The translations under genes were made by a program, and so were the position numbers. The notes under the pieces were generated by a model, which was not told the DNA's origin, ran no database searches, and saw nothing but the letters and a program-made list of their open reading frames with translations. A DNA stretch of 64,000 nt from Adiantum capillus-veneris (lineage: Eukaryota; Streptophyta; Polypodiopsida; Polypodiales; Pteridaceae): positions 71,197,003 to 71,261,002 of the forward strand of contig CM043957.1 of NCBI GenBank assembly GCA_014529385.2, read 5' to 3'. Each line of letters begins with the position of its first letter. The stretch's first letter is position 1. Shown here piece after piece: positions 19,046 to 31,400 of this stretch.

Positions 19046-22000
19046 TTAATGGCGACTTGGACTTACCTGTTCAAGGCCAAAAACCCAATTCCATAAGTTC
19101 TGGAAATTTAGGCCTCTTTCATTGTGTTGGTCTTTGGATGCCACCATTTTGTCGAGTAGGTTGGCAAATTTTGGCTCCTCTTGACTTGCTTGTCGTATGT
19201 TGTCACTACTTTGTAAAACAAGTTCTTCAGCTATTGTAGAGACTGATGTAGCTTTTGCTTTATCTCCCATGAAAAGCAACTATCAAGATGTGTGGGTTCT
19301 GTGTGATTGAGTTTCCACAAGCGATTTTGGAACCCATCTTGTTTTTGGTCCTTGTGTGATCGTGTTTGGCATTTTACCTTCTTCTATAATGTGATGGACA
19401 CTAGGCTTTGGTATCTAGACCTGATGATTTCTATTGTAAAAGCCTTGCGTTTGTAGTTGAAGACGAGGTATCCATCTGGACGTGGTCGTAGCCTTGGTTG
19501 CAATTGGCTTGTTGGCTCTTGGTTGTCATTGCTTACATTTTGGTAGAAACTTGTGCTTCATGATTTCTCTTGGTTGTTCCAGATTGAGCTACAATTTTTG
19601 GTAACCATATTTGAGTGTTACCTTCATACAATCCTTGTGCTTTGAGTAGCTTTACTAGAATCATCCGTTGCTTCACTTGTTTGTGTTTAGTAGCTTCATT
19701 GAAGTCTGACTTTCGCACCCATACTTGTTGCATTGCTTGCTCTGAAGGTCTTTTCTTTTGTCTTTTGGTATTTTTCTTTCTCCTATTTGGGTTGTTTGTC
19801 TTCCATTGATAGCTCGGCTTGCTCCTTGTAGAACTTCTTTCTTGAGGTGAGTAGATCCAGACTGTTACTTTAGGATTTTTGGCCCAAACATTAGCGTTTC
19901 CTTGGAAGTATCCCTGAGCAATGATTGACTCATTTGATGCTACCCACCCTGTCACTTTATGTTGTTGTGGTTGAACCCGTGCTTCATGTATCCAAACTGG
20001 ATCTTTGACTTGGATGTGCTCTTTGGATACTAACACTTGATTGATTCCCTTTGGCTTCTTCTTGATTCTTTTTTTGTGATGGAAACTTTGGTTGAGAGAC
20101 TTTTTGTTTTGGTTTCCATTGCATTGTTGATGGTTTGGATCTTGATGTAGAGGCTTCACAGGAAGCTTGATAGAGGCTCGTTGAAGGTAAAGTTGTCTTG
20201 AGAGGTTGATATACTTCAGAGTGTACCTTAGCTTTACCTTTTTCCATGATGGTTGGAAATTTATTCTCCGCATGGATTTGAGGTTCTTTTGGGGCTTCTG
20301 ATGGTGATGTTGTTCAAGATTTTCCTTGTGGCTGAAAGAAGATGTTCCTCCAGCTTTTTGTCAAGATCAGACTCTCTTTGATATGATGGGAGTCGATTAT
20401 GTGGAAAGTATCCTTATACTCCCCGGTACTCAACCTGAGTACGGCTTTTGCCATGCCAAAGCTAGGAATCGATACTTTTGAACTTGTATACACTATTTCC
20501 TTTAGCTTGGTGATTGTCGGCTTTCCCATCATTATCCATGTACCATAAGACATTATATTCTTTGTCGCATCTAGATCTATCACAGCAGCTGAACATGTGA
20601 TGTTGAGTCCTGTTTCTTCACATATGCTAAATTTGATTGTTGTAGGAGAGAATCGATCTTCTTCCTTATTCCTGTTCTTGACTCGATCTTGCGTTTGTTG
20701 AACATTTGATGTTGAGACTGAAAACTTTTTTCCTTCATCTGCTTTCATTTTTACTTTTTTTGGAGTCGTCTTCTTTCAAATAGCTTTTGTCGTTTCTTTA
20801 GGTATCTCAATGATGATATATTCTTGTGGTTGCTTTACTTCCTTTGTTTGCACCTTGGAACTATGCTCAAGGACGTAGCTATCTGTCTCACCTTTTTTCT
20901 TTCACACTCACAAACCTTGCTAGCTTCCTTCAACACCTTTATTGTAAATAAGGGAGTTATATCATAGCCATCTTCATCACAAAATTTGGTAATGGCTACC
21001 TCATTTACATAGACATCAAGAGTCGCTAGTATTTGATCCCATCCAAAGGGTTCAAATAACTCCTCTGGAAAAGGCTCTAGTATATATGCCTCGTCTTGTA
21101 TTGACCTATCATGAATGCAATCCTCTTTTTTCAAGCTACCACCCTCAAAAGCTCCACATGTCCAATTGTGAGCTTTGTTTTGTATCCAAGCCGGTATTCC
21201 TCCTTCTTGGTCAGTTGTGGACATTAATTCCTCTCCAGGTGTTCGTTCCACATCTCTATAACTATGGTCCATGACACTGATCTTCGTAGTGACATCCTTG
21301 TTTCTTAGGTAGATATAGTCGTAACCCCAATCTTGTACCATTTTGAGCCGACGCATAAACGGTTCGCCCAATATGATATCAAAATTGCTGCTAGATCATC
21401 GAAATTCATAATAGCAAATGTATGTTCGTATGCAATATTGCAAGAGGTTACCATGATTTGATCCAAAATGCCAATAGGTCTCTCCAGGTATCCATCCGCT
21501 AGTTGAAGTTTCATTCTAGTTTTCCTTAGGGCAGGTTTTCCCCATTTTTTCCACATTGCTTTGGTGGCTATGGCAATTCTGGCTCCACTATCCAATATCC
21601 CTATCAATTTTATGTCCTTGTACTCCACAGGCAAGGTCGTCTTTCCTTCTTCTCCTTCACAATAGTCTCCTACCTTGTTCATCGGCACTGGCTCATGTCT
21701 AGTTTGTTTCGAAGTTTGGTTATTCAATAGTTTTGGAGAAACAATTGGTGGCAGAATTACCAGCCCTATTTTCTCCAAATTTTTTCCCACCTCTTCGCAA
21801 AGATAAGGTCTTATATGCAGTAATTCAGATAGAGTTAGCGTACAACGGATAGGGGATGACATCAGCTCATGAAGAGTTTTTGTATCCATCATCTTAGGAT
21901 TAGCCTTCCATTGAAATGCTACTTTTTTTACTTCTGATCTGGTTTCATGGTTGCCAACAAATGAAGGTAACATCTTCAATGACTGAGGTTTGATGTCTTC

Positions 22001-22138
22001 TGATACCTCCGTACCTGCATCACAATACAAGGACCGGATACCATTTGGGCAGACCTCATGTTCAAGGTGGATCTCCATGATAGGGGTTGGCTGAAGTGTT
22101 GCACTTCCATCTTTTCTGTTTCGGATATCCTCCCACAA
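19046..22138 (-). pseudogene. D-2 polyprotein remnant with aspartic-protease-like regions
   Basis: A chain of minus-strand frames, each 180-830 bp. The first (22138-21305) has IKLIGILDSGARIAIATKAM, the DSGA active site of a retroviral-type aspartic protease, then LQLADGYLERPIGILDQ. In the next frame (21371-20835) EPFMRRLKMVQDWGYDYIYL continues the protease end. A further piece (20748-20314) has AVIDLDATKNIMSYGTW and SSKVSIPSFGMAKAVLRLS, which looks like a second protease-like fold without the DSG triad. 20273-19533 is Lys/Gln-rich with repeated short V-W-I motifs (VKDPVWIHEA, KNPKVTVWIY, QQVWVRK); 19279-19046 ends it. Frames change at about 21360, 20800 and 20300. No RT, RNase H or integrase motif is present. 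Confidence 0.6.
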
Positions 22139-22149
22139 ATCCTATGGCC

Positions 22150-23175
22150 ATTGTTCTTCCACTTCAGGAATTGGCATCACTGCTTGTGAGCCCACCCCAT
22201 CTGTGGGTGACACAATTACCAATTTTTGCCATTGGGCCCTTAGAGAGCCCAATGGCAAAACACTGGTGATTGTGACCTGCATGACTGACAATACACAAAT
22301 GGATGGCGATGAAACTTTGCAAGGGTGGGAAAGCACCCTCCTCCCCACCCCAACAAAGTTTCATAGCCATCACAATCTGTCCCGACAATCACGTACGACA
22401 AAATGACCAATTTTTTACCATTGGACTTGCCTTGGTGAGCCCAATGGCAAAAAATTGGCGATTATGCAGTGCTTGACCGACAAGATAGCAATGGATGGCC
22501 ATGAAACTTTGCAGGGGAAAGAAAAGCCTCCTATTCCCCACCCTTGCAAAGTTTCATGGCCATCACAAACGGGGTCGATGGTCAAGGATGGCACAATTGC
22601 CAATATTTTGTTGTTAGGCCCTTGGCAAGCCCAATTGCAAAAAAATGGTGATTATGTACTTGCATAACCAATGAGACGGCAACGAATGGCAATAAAAATT
22701 TATAGGGGTAGGGAAATCACCCTTCTCCGCACCTTTGCAAAGTTTCATTGCCATCCCAATGCATCTGGACAATCAAGTATGAGACAATGGTGAATTTTTT
22801 GTTGTTGGGCCCTTCGAGCCCAACGGAAGAAAAATGGTGATTGTGTTGTGTATGACTAATGAGACGGAAATAGATGGCCATTAAACTTTGCAGGGGTAGG
22901 GAAAAAACCTATTCCTTGCCTTGCAAATTTTTATGGCCATCGTATGCCAGCTCGACGGCCAAGGACAACACAATTGCCATTTTTTTGTCGTTGGGTCCTT
23001 GGCGAGCCCAATGGCAAACAAATGGCAATTGTGCCATGCACCCTGCAAAGTTTCATGACTATCGCAAGCTTTCTTGATGGTCAAGGGCGGCACAATGGCC
23101 AATTTTTTTGCCATTGGGCCCTTGGTGAGCCCAACGAAAAAAAATTGGCGATTGTGCCTCCCTTGACCCTTGCCG
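22150..23175. repeat. Hairpin-rich tandem array
   Basis: About five degenerate units of roughly 190-210 bp, each made of two inverted repeats. Type 1: TTTTGCCATTGGGC (22224-22237) with its complement at 22247-22260; further copies near 22415, 22605, 22800, 22985 and 23105. Type 2: GATGGCCATGAAACTTTGCA (22494-22513) with its exact complement at 22545-22564; other copies near 22304/22357, 22690/22740 and 22874/22922. The ORFs overlapping it are by-products of the repeats. It lies directly upstream (in the minus sense) of the D-2 coding region. Confidence 0.75.
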
Positions 23176-23179
23176 CCGC

Positions 23180-25560
23180 TGACCACTCCACAAATTTTCT
23201 AGAATCTCTAAGTTGATCACTATCCCACCAAAGATGATAGAGCATGCTTCACACAAGCGCATTCACTATTACACTCTCCATTCTCATGCCCTAACTCAAA
23301 GAAGCTCGAAATACAAGGTATGCCACTGCGATAAGAGTATGAGATGTGACACTCACAAAGGAAAAGATCATACTCCTAGAAATAATGTATCACAAATGAT
23401 GCACTATGGGAGCGATTGTCACTAACATAGAAATGCTACTCGTGCATGATCACCCACGAGTCCTCAAAGCTCTATACCCCATCACTTACCTCTGCATGAC
23501 AATAAGGTATATGGACAAGGATCACCACCTTTAAGAGAATTTAAAAAGGTTAGAGTACATGAAACAACACATTGAGATCACGTGGCTAAAAATTTGTAAA
23601 GTGAATGTAAATTTATCCAATCATTATCATTTGTACCTACTCAAAGAATTAATATTCGGACTCGATCTCCTGCTATGGGACAAAGGTGTAGAGCTCTATG
23701 AAATTCACCATAGAGACCACAGTGCCAATGGGAAAGGACGCAAGGCAAGCACAAAACTGACGATCCTGCCACTTTTCATGATGCACATATGGATAAACAG
23801 TCTATAGAGGACCTAAAATCCTTCATGAATAAGGGACATGGTGCACTATGAGATGTAAGCTGCAACCTACGAGATGTACCACCTCGAATCCCTGTGTGTA
23901 TGTCTGGTAGTCATACTGCTATCATGTAACTATCTCACCCACATCACCATCCCTCGGGATGGGTGTAAGTCATGAAAGATCCCCACATTGATCACACTTG
24001 TCCTCCACACACAACATCTGATGGTAGGAGGCCCCATCCACATGCTCACACAACAAAGAGTGGATGAAGTCTCATGGTCCCATTGGGATCTCTCCAACAC
24101 ATCTTAAAAGAGTGTGGAGCACATCATACATCATAAGTGCACATGGTATCTACAACAACATGTCTCTCTCTCACACATAAATAGCACGTACCATGAATTG
24201 CATGTCTCAAAGGAATGATGACCAATGGTGATCTTGGGGTGGGTATCCTAGAATGTATAAAATAGTTGACTCTACATAATCTCTAGGATCATAGCACCAT
24301 GCTATGTGTATTCCTTATGGCCAATCCTATGTCATTTCCTTTTTGAATTTTGGCAAGGCATGGTAATTCTTCTCCCAAAGTTGTCTAATAAGATCCATCA
24401 TTTGTGAATCTAGAATGCGTGATCATCATGGAGCACGTCCACTGCTTGCCCAAAGCTCCTCACTATGTCCCAAATCAAGTCATTGTTTCCTAAGGCATAC
24501 ATACAAGGTGGGCCAACAAATACACAACATGCGAGAAGTGGCCCGAGAAACACCCATGATGGATGTAGTTGCCACCTCTGTGGTGAGTGTGTGACGAGCA
24601 GCAAGTGCATCCCTGGAGCCTCATCAGGATAGTTTGATGTAAGAGTGCCTATCACTATCTACAACTATCGTCGTAGCTTGACGGGTCCTCCAACTACAGA
24701 TCTTGATAGTTTTGTGGGTCTTAACGACACAACGGTGTCACAACAAATGCTCAAGCCCCTGAGTATGTGAGGGAGGATCAATGCCGCTAAAGTAGGTCTC
24801 TGCAATTATGCATGCACAATATCTGACACCAAATGTGCTAAGTGAGCATCCCATCACCAAAGGACTAGGATTCAAAGCTAAAATAGGGTCCACACACCTC
24901 CATGCCAAAACCAGAGGGTGCTCCAAGATTAAACGTGGTAAATCCACTCGAAGAAATGAGGCAACTATGCTGCATCAATGGACTGCTGCAATATTCCGCA
25001 ATTGGTGATACCATATGAGACTTGCCAAAGGTGCCCATTGTGGGAGGTGTGATCTTTCCAATGGGTTTTGCCTCTCCTAGTAGGACTATACATGTTGAGG
25101 TCAATGGTACAAGGACCGATGAAGGGGATGAAGATGAATAGCTAGGCAATAGAGGGAGAGAAGAAGTGTCACCCTCATACAATGATACATGCATGTGAAC
25201 ATACCCATAATACTCAATGGTAGGGAGATTGACGGACTCTTGCAACACATCCACACATAGTCTTACTCTAGAGCATTGCTTGCATTCTCAAGCTTTTTGT
25301 CCATTTTCTTCTGTGAGAGTAATTGCCTCCGCATCTAGAACTTTGTGGATGGGGTCCTTGTGATGTCCATCGTACTTTGAGACCTTTGTGACTATGAGCC
25401 CATGCTTAGTTAGGAAAATGAGTGTTTAGAATACTTAATGATTGAATCAAAGAGGCATAAAGGCTACAAAACTCACTCACACTCAAATGCTCAAATGAAG
25501 TGAATTCAAAATAAAGGGTATATATATATATTTTTCTCCCTAATGTAATGTCAAAATGGG
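23180..25560. other. Unassigned 2.4 kb
   Basis: No coding domain, terminal repeat or primer binding site recognised on either strand. Short ORFs (24865-25254 minus, 24410-24655 minus, 23559-23807 plus) give no known motif. The region ends close to an AT repeat near 25518-25530. It may hold the 5' part of D-2, but I could not find the LTR. Confidence 0.4.
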
Positions 25561-25565
25561 TAAAT

Positions 25566-26880
25566 CTTGATAGGATCACACCAATTTCAATGATGATGGT
25601 GGCATACAAGCTCATTGCCAAGGTTTTGGCATTAAGGATCATGGATGGCTCCAGTCTTGAGCAAACTCATCACTCCTCATAAGCATGGCTTCATCCAAGG
25701 ACATTCTATATATGATAACATCTTGGCAACCATGATCGGCATCGAGTACATGGCTTTCACCAAGCAAGAAAGTGTCCTCCTTCAGCTTGACCAAGCCGAG
25801 GCCTATGACAAAATTTTGTGGTCATACATTGTAGAATTCATGAAGGCTTTGGGGTTTGGACCCCAAGTTGTGTGCAATAGTGCATACTCTTAAGGAAGGA
25901 AGCTACTGTGAGTTGCTATTCAACAATAGTTTAGTGGGTATGTTTGAGGTCAAGTGATCAATCAAACAAGGTTTTCCCCTTGCTCCACTGATCTTTGCTA
26001 TTGGCTCTCACCCTCTGGGAACTTTGCTCGAGGGCAATGTGTCAAAAGGGGAAATTCATGGTCTATAACTTCCTGGGGGAAACAGCTGCTTGCAAAGTTG
26101 TTTGCAGATGATTCTTTGTTGTTCCTCAAAGCTAAGCCATAAGTGCTAAGAAAAGCCCTTGAGATTGTTTAGCTATTTGCCACAACTTCCAGATTCATGT
26201 GCAATATTGAGAAGTCAAGATTAATTTCTCTATCAAAAAGCAACTCGTTTGACCCCATGGATTCTTCAAGGGAGTTTATTAGTAAGGGCACTATGTTCAG
26301 GCACCTAGGTGCCCCTCTAGGGGTGGTCCTTTTGGATAAGCATCAATTTGACTAGGTCCTAAACAAGATTAATAGAAAAATGAGAAGATGGGATTTTGTG
26401 CTCCTCCCCTTCCATATCAAAGTCACTGTCATTTTGTGCTCCTCCCCTTCCATATCAAAGTCACTGCCATTTTGTGCTCCTCCCCTTCCATATCAAAGTC
26501 ACTGTCATCAATGCTTTCATGATCCCTTACATTTTGTTCGTGTTGCCACTACTTAAGTTGAGAAAATCTAATTGGAAAGAGTTTCTAAAGACTATCAAAT
26601 GATTCTTGTGGAAGAGCAACACTAAAACCACGACCCCTTGCCATTGGGGGAAATGGGATTGGTTAGCAAGACCAAAGAAACAAGGCAGCATTGGGGTCTT
26701 GGACCCCACGCTTCATGCAGAAGCATTGTGTGACAAGCTTGTTATCTAGCTAGCAGAGCAAAAGCAAGAATGGGCCATCATGGCCTGGGATATGATAAGC
26801 AAAGCAGAACTTACCTCAAAAGGGGGCAAATGGAAAGAGCCAAAGTGCATAACAAGATTTTGGAGCCTCTCTGGATTTTG
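25566..26880 (+). pseudogene. LINE-1, L1-type non-LTR reverse transcriptase fragment
   Basis: Degenerate plus-strand RT. It opens with SMMMVAYKLIAKVLALRI, has a small insertion with frameshift near 25640, then KLITPHKHGFIQGHSIYDN, ILATMIGIEYMAFTKQES, LLQLDQAEAYDKILW, and later LLAKLFADDSLLFLK with the catalytic FADD near 26100-26111. After that come CNIEKSRLISLSK, FRHLGAPLG and KMRRWDFVLLPF. Many stops. A 38-bp segment is present three times at 26393-26506. The 5' half (endonuclease) and poly-A tail are not visible, and no target-site duplication was found. Confidence 0.85.
26393..26506 (+). repeat. Three tandem copies of 38 bp within LINE-1
   Basis: Units begin at 26393, 26431 and 26469 with ATTTTGTGCTCCTCCCCTTC and differ at one base. 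Because 38 is not a multiple of three, the duplication shifts the RT frame. LINE-2 has one copy of the matching protein segment (VLLPFQSRF). Confidence 0.93.
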
Positions 26881-27335
26881 TGAGCAATAACTCTAACAAA
26901 GAAAAATAAATAGTAAGTATGTAGAGATACAAAAAATTATTAAAAAATCAAGTTAAATTGCTTGTCAAGGGCAAATTAAGCAAATAAATCCATATAACAA
27001 TATAGGTATTTGTTCATCAAGGTCACATGTTGTGACAGGGTGTGACATGTTGAACCAGAGTAGTCCTTGCACACTAAAATTTCTATTTTGGTTTGAAAAA
27101 TCAAAGATCAAAACTTTCCATAGTGTTCAACACTATGTGTTTTGTGTGGCCACCAAATCTTGCCTCTTCAAAGTACGTGCAAGCAAGTCAAATATACATA
27201 CTAGTGTAAAAAAACAGACTGTTTTTTGGTAGTTTTTCTAGGGGAACTGCTGAAAGTGGGTACACCTTATCATGCATACAACCCTTCCCATTTTTTAGTG
27301 ATTAGTAGACCTAATTCATTTTCAAGTTGTTTGAG
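26881..27335. other. No feature recognised
   Basis: AT-rich sequence between the two LINE remnants. No terminal repeats and no ORF with a known motif. Confidence 0.4.
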
Positions 27336-27339
27336 GCAC

Positions 27340-27632
27340 TCCGCGCGGGCTTACACTTTAACTACTTTTTGAAGCTTTAGGATCACGCTTTGAAGTCACC
27401 ACCTTTATCTCTAGCCTTGCTAGCCAACATCCCACATGTTTGTCAGAGCCCATTTCTCATACAACCAATTTGTTTTTTTCAATCCTACTAGCATACCATT
27501 ATGTCCTTTCTCTTCACCATATTAAAGTCTCCTATCAGGAGCCATTCTTTTAATAGGAGTATCTCATGATGTTCAAAATGGTGATTGGATGATTTGACCA
27601 ATTGAAGATATCTCATTTGAAAGCCAATCTGC
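27340..27632 (-). pseudogene. Inverted LINE endonuclease fragment
   Basis: The minus strand reads KEWLLIGDFNMVKRKD, the GDFN motif of the apurinic endonuclease of L1-type elements, at about 27494-27541, followed with stops by the region around WALTNMWDV that in the family comes soon after. It lies head-to-head with the RT of LINE-2. Confidence 0.55.
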
Positions 27633-27659
27633 TTGACAAGGCTTTTACAGAGGACGGAT

Positions 27660-29650
27660 GCTCTTCTATGGTATAGGTGTGGCAAGGAGAAGTCCTCTAG
27701 ATGGGATGGGTTGACTACAAAGTTCTTCAAAGAATTTTGGGAGGATCTTAAGTCCCCGATTACATGTATGGATAACCAAGACTTGATCAAAAGAGCCTCG
27801 GATTCAATTGTAAAGAGGGGCATCATAAAACCTATTCTCAAGCAAATACGTTCCTCTCAACTAAAACATCGGTGGCCCCTTACTATGATGCCAGTGGCAT
27901 ATATTATTATTGCCAAAACTATCACCCTCAAGCTAACCCCCCTCTTGGACAAATCCGTTAACCCCCACCAACACGGATTTATCAAAGGAAGGTCAAACTA
28001 TCACAACATTCTAGTAGCAATGGTTGGCATTGAGTATGCAACCTTGACCAAGCAAGAGCGTATCCTCCTCCAGCATGACCTGGACAAAGCCTATGAGCAC
28101 ATCACATGGTCTTTTATAGAAGATGTCAAAAGTTGTTGGGATTTGGGCCGTGACAATCTCGGCTGGTATACACCCTTGGCACTCAAAGACAATCTAAGAT
28201 ACTGTTTAATAATAAAATAATTGGTGCATTCTAAGTCAAAAGATCAATCAATCAAGGATGCTCTTTAGCCCCACTACCTGTTCACCATTGGTTGGCATCC
28301 TTTAGTTACCATACTTAAAGCCAATGCTACAAGAGGGGATATCCAAGGGTTGACCTTGCCTAGCAATGGCCAACTCTTGGCGAAGCTCTTTGTGGATGAT
28401 TCCCTTCTCTTCTTGAAATCTAGCCTTCAGCTAATCAGGAAGGCTCTAGAGATTTTGCAAACATTTTCCATAGCATTGAGGTTGAAGTGTAATATGGAGA
28501 AGTCAAAACGCATCTCACTTTCAAAAAATGACTCACCCATCTTTATGGACGGGGGATATTGTGTCAAAAGGATAGATTTTTTTGACAATGGGAGCCCCAC
28601 TAGGAGGTAACATAACGCACAAGCAAAGATTCCAATGGGTCTTAGATAGGGTCAGGTGCAAGATGCGAAGGTGGGAGTATGTGTTGCTTCCCTTTCAAAG
28701 CAGGTTTAGAGAAATTAATTTGTTTATGCTCCCATATATAACCTTCATTGGCTTGCTCCTCAAGATATCCAAATGCAATTAAAAAGAATTCTTGAGACCA
28801 TTGAAAAGATTCTTGTGGAAAAATAACACCAAAGATTGGATGCCCTGGCATTGGGCCAAATGGGAGTCTGTTGTTAGGCCATTGGAGCAAGGTGGTATTG
28901 GGATACTCAACCTTGCTATTCATGCAGATGCCTAGTGTGCCAAATTTGTGGTCTCAATCATGAAGCAAGACGAAGGATGGGTCATTATGAAAAAAGATAT
29001 GATTGACAAGGCAAGGCTCTTTTCTTGAGGTGGCTAGTGGAAAAGAGACAGAGGCACACAACAAACTGCTAGCCCCTCGGTGGTCCAACTTTAGGGTGCA
29101 CAACTGGTGAGCTGGTATGTAGGTGTACTAGAGCAATGGAGGCACTAGAGTGGGGAGAACTACCATATAATTCCAGCACTTTATAAAAAAATGATTCCCT
29201 TGGATCTCTAAAGTAGGAAGCAAAGTATTGAACCCATTTTGGAGAGAAATTTCCAAAAAGTTAAACATCAAAGAACTCTGATGACTGGTCCATTTCTAGG
29301 ATAACAACAACAAGAGCTAGAAAGAATCAAACTAACTAGCTACCCAATTTCACCTTGATGGCACTAAAAGACTGCTAATTAATAGAGCTATACAAAGGTT
29401 GTACAAGTGCTTGAGTGGTGATTAGAGGCCTCACATGCAAGCTATGCAAATGGGTTCCAAGGAATTGGAAGATCGGGTTTTTCAAGAAAAATTTGTTCTT
29501 AAAAGGGAAGGTGATAAAAAGCCAAGAGCTGTTAATCTATACACAAACTGTTAGATTTTGCTACTTTCAACAAGTTTGGAAGGCCAAGAACCATTCAGTA
29601 TTCAAAAATGACATCTCAATAGCTGGCTTTACAAAGATCATCTAAGAAAG
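27660..29650 (+). pseudogene. LINE-2, L1-type non-LTR reverse transcriptase
   Basis: Starts near WDGLTTKFFKEFWEDL (the region before RT), then LKHRWPLTMMPVAYII, AKTITLKLTPLLDKSVNPHQ, HGFIKGRSNYHNILVAM and LLQHDLDKAYEHITW. A frame change follows near 28220; then LLAKLFVDDSLLFLK with FVDD near 28389-28400, MEKSKRISLSK, and in the next frame LGAPLGG and KMRRWEYVLLPFQSRF. The C-terminal zinc-finger region is recognisable at 29570-29645 (VWKAKNHSVFKNDISIAGF). Several stops and shifts; dead copy of the same LINE family as LINE-1. Confidence 0.85.
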
Positions 29651-30380
29651 TAGGTAAGTAATTATTGACCTTGGAAAAAGGAAGAACTCAGATGAGTGGA
29701 TCAGGAAATCCTTGCCATCTTGACCACTTACGGTGTGTAATTGATCATGGAAAATGACTTGCCTTTGTCTAGCACTGTGTAGATTTGCAATATATCAAGT
29801 GTTCCTGAAGGCTTGTCACGAGCTTGAGGTTACTTTGTACATTTCTTTCCAGAGAATTTAATATATCCATTTAGAATCGTGAATTTAGCCCAAAAAAATA
29901 ATAATTGATATGTCGTGTACACCTCCACCATCACCGCCATGTCTAGAATGATTTGATTCAACAGCATCAAGATACACCAACTCTCTAGCACTATCCTCTC
30001 CTACAACAAATCTCTTCTTTAGCCTTGTCTATAGATGTTCTTGTGCACAAAGCTCTCACTCTCCCATGTCATTCTTGCATTGCATTGTCTCCTTGCTAGC
30101 ATTTAAGGCTCGTGAAATTCCTCCTAAGCTATTTCAACTTCCTTTAGAGGGCAATGGGTGATGGAGGTGCACATATGATAAGAGGGTGTGCTAGGGCTAC
30201 AATGAAATATACTTTTACAACACATTGGAGGCATTAAAATCCTCCACTTGTGCAACAATGATCCTAGTCTTGAGTAGAATTTTTTTTATAAAAGTGCTCC
30301 AATGAGCTTTAATTGAATTAATCACAGAATGTTACAAACATCCCTAACATCTCCTTGGCATATCCTTTGAATAGGGTTCT
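29651..30380. other. No feature recognised
   Basis: No known motif in any frame, no terminal repeats. It directly precedes the D-3 LTR. Confidence 0.4.
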
Positions 30381-31400
30381 TGTTAGCAATCAAGCTAGAC
30401 AAGCGCCTTTCAAGTCGGCCCCTTCTTCCATGAACCTAAAATTTTGATGTATTTTCATTCTTTTTACGAAAGCCTTGTAATTATTTTGATCATCTTTGAT
30501 TAAAAGATGGACAAGCTTTGAGAAGCTAAGTTATAAAGTTTGTAATGAGTCTAAGTCTTGTACGATCCGACAAGCTATAAGAAGCTGAGTTATAAAGTCT
30601 GTAATGAGTTTGAGTCCTGTTTGATCGGACAAGCTTTGAGAAGCTGAGTTATAAAGTCTATAATGAGTCTGATTCCTGTACGATTGGCCACTAGCCAAGA
30701 GCCCTATGTATACAGCTTGAGTTGTAAAGTGGGAAAACACATTATTATCATTATCAAGTTTGAAGCATACGATAAGAGTGGCTTCTTTCCTACAACTTGT
30801 AATCCTCATATCTTAATCTTTGGTAATGACATTTCAATTCTGAAACTTGCAATGTGTTCCTTGTTCAATGCTCTTTCATTCAAGTATGCTCATTGTTGAT
30901 TTTGTTGTGATTTTTGACTAGATGTAAGTAGGCTAAATTTGCTGATTTGAGTGCTTCATTGAGTGTTTTTTGATATTTTGACTACAAGAGAGTGTTCCTA
31001 GACCCTAGGACAATTTTTTTGATGTGTCCTCTTGCAATTTTTGAGATCTAAATTATGATGGATTTTGATTTTGGTACCTCCTCAAAATGCGACCAAATTT
31101 GGTAGGTTAGTGCCCTAAGTGTCCTTGACCTCCTCCTAAAGTTTTGTAACATTTGGACTTTATTTGAGTGACAAAACCGGTTGATGACTTAGTGTAGTGA
31201 CATATGACATATGTAAATTGCCAAAACTAAGAGCAAGAGATTTGCATGTGTTAGTGATAGAGTTATTCTGTCGGTTCACTTCTCGAGATTGACACCCTCG
31301 AAGAGTCTCCGTGCCCCATCCAAGTTGCTTCCCCGAGTATTGACATTGTGTTAGTGCCAAAAGGCTATGGTATAGATGCCGTCATGGCGACCCGCTAACA
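30381..31400 (+). repeat. 5' LTR of D-3 with a 59-bp minisatellite
   Basis: Begins TGTTAGCAATCAAGCTAG, resembling the start of the D-4 LTR (TGTTAGCAACAAGCTAAC), and ends GACCCGCTAACA as in D-5. Length 1020 bp; without two extra copies of a 59-bp repeat it would be about 902 bp, close to the other D LTRs. Confidence 0.8.
30510..30686 (+). repeat. Three tandem copies of 59 bp
   Basis: Units start GACAAGCT at 30510, 30569 and 30628 and share AGTTATAAAGT and TAATGAGT. They lie in the presumed U3 part of the D-3 LTR and are absent from the D-5 LTR. Confidence 0.92.

Larger units (their letters stand above)
8048..23180 (-). mobile_element. D-2, tRNA-Asp-family LTR element, minus strand, split by Gypsy-B-1
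   Basis: The 3' LTR (8048-8951) and its polypurine tract are clear. The internal region runs to 9830, is broken by Gypsy-B-1 (9831-18459), and resumes at 18460 with minus-strand coding sequence up to 22138, followed by the hairpin array (to about 23180). Assignment of 18460-23180 to the same element rests on contiguity across Gypsy-B-1 and on strand, so it is inference. No RT, RNase H or integrase was seen, and no 5' LTR was found above 23180. The upper limit is arbitrary. Confidence 0.55.

Noticed and set aside
24738-25254. Minus-strand ORFs that might encode a transposon protein
   Set aside because: No motif recognised and no terminal repeats; left as unassigned.
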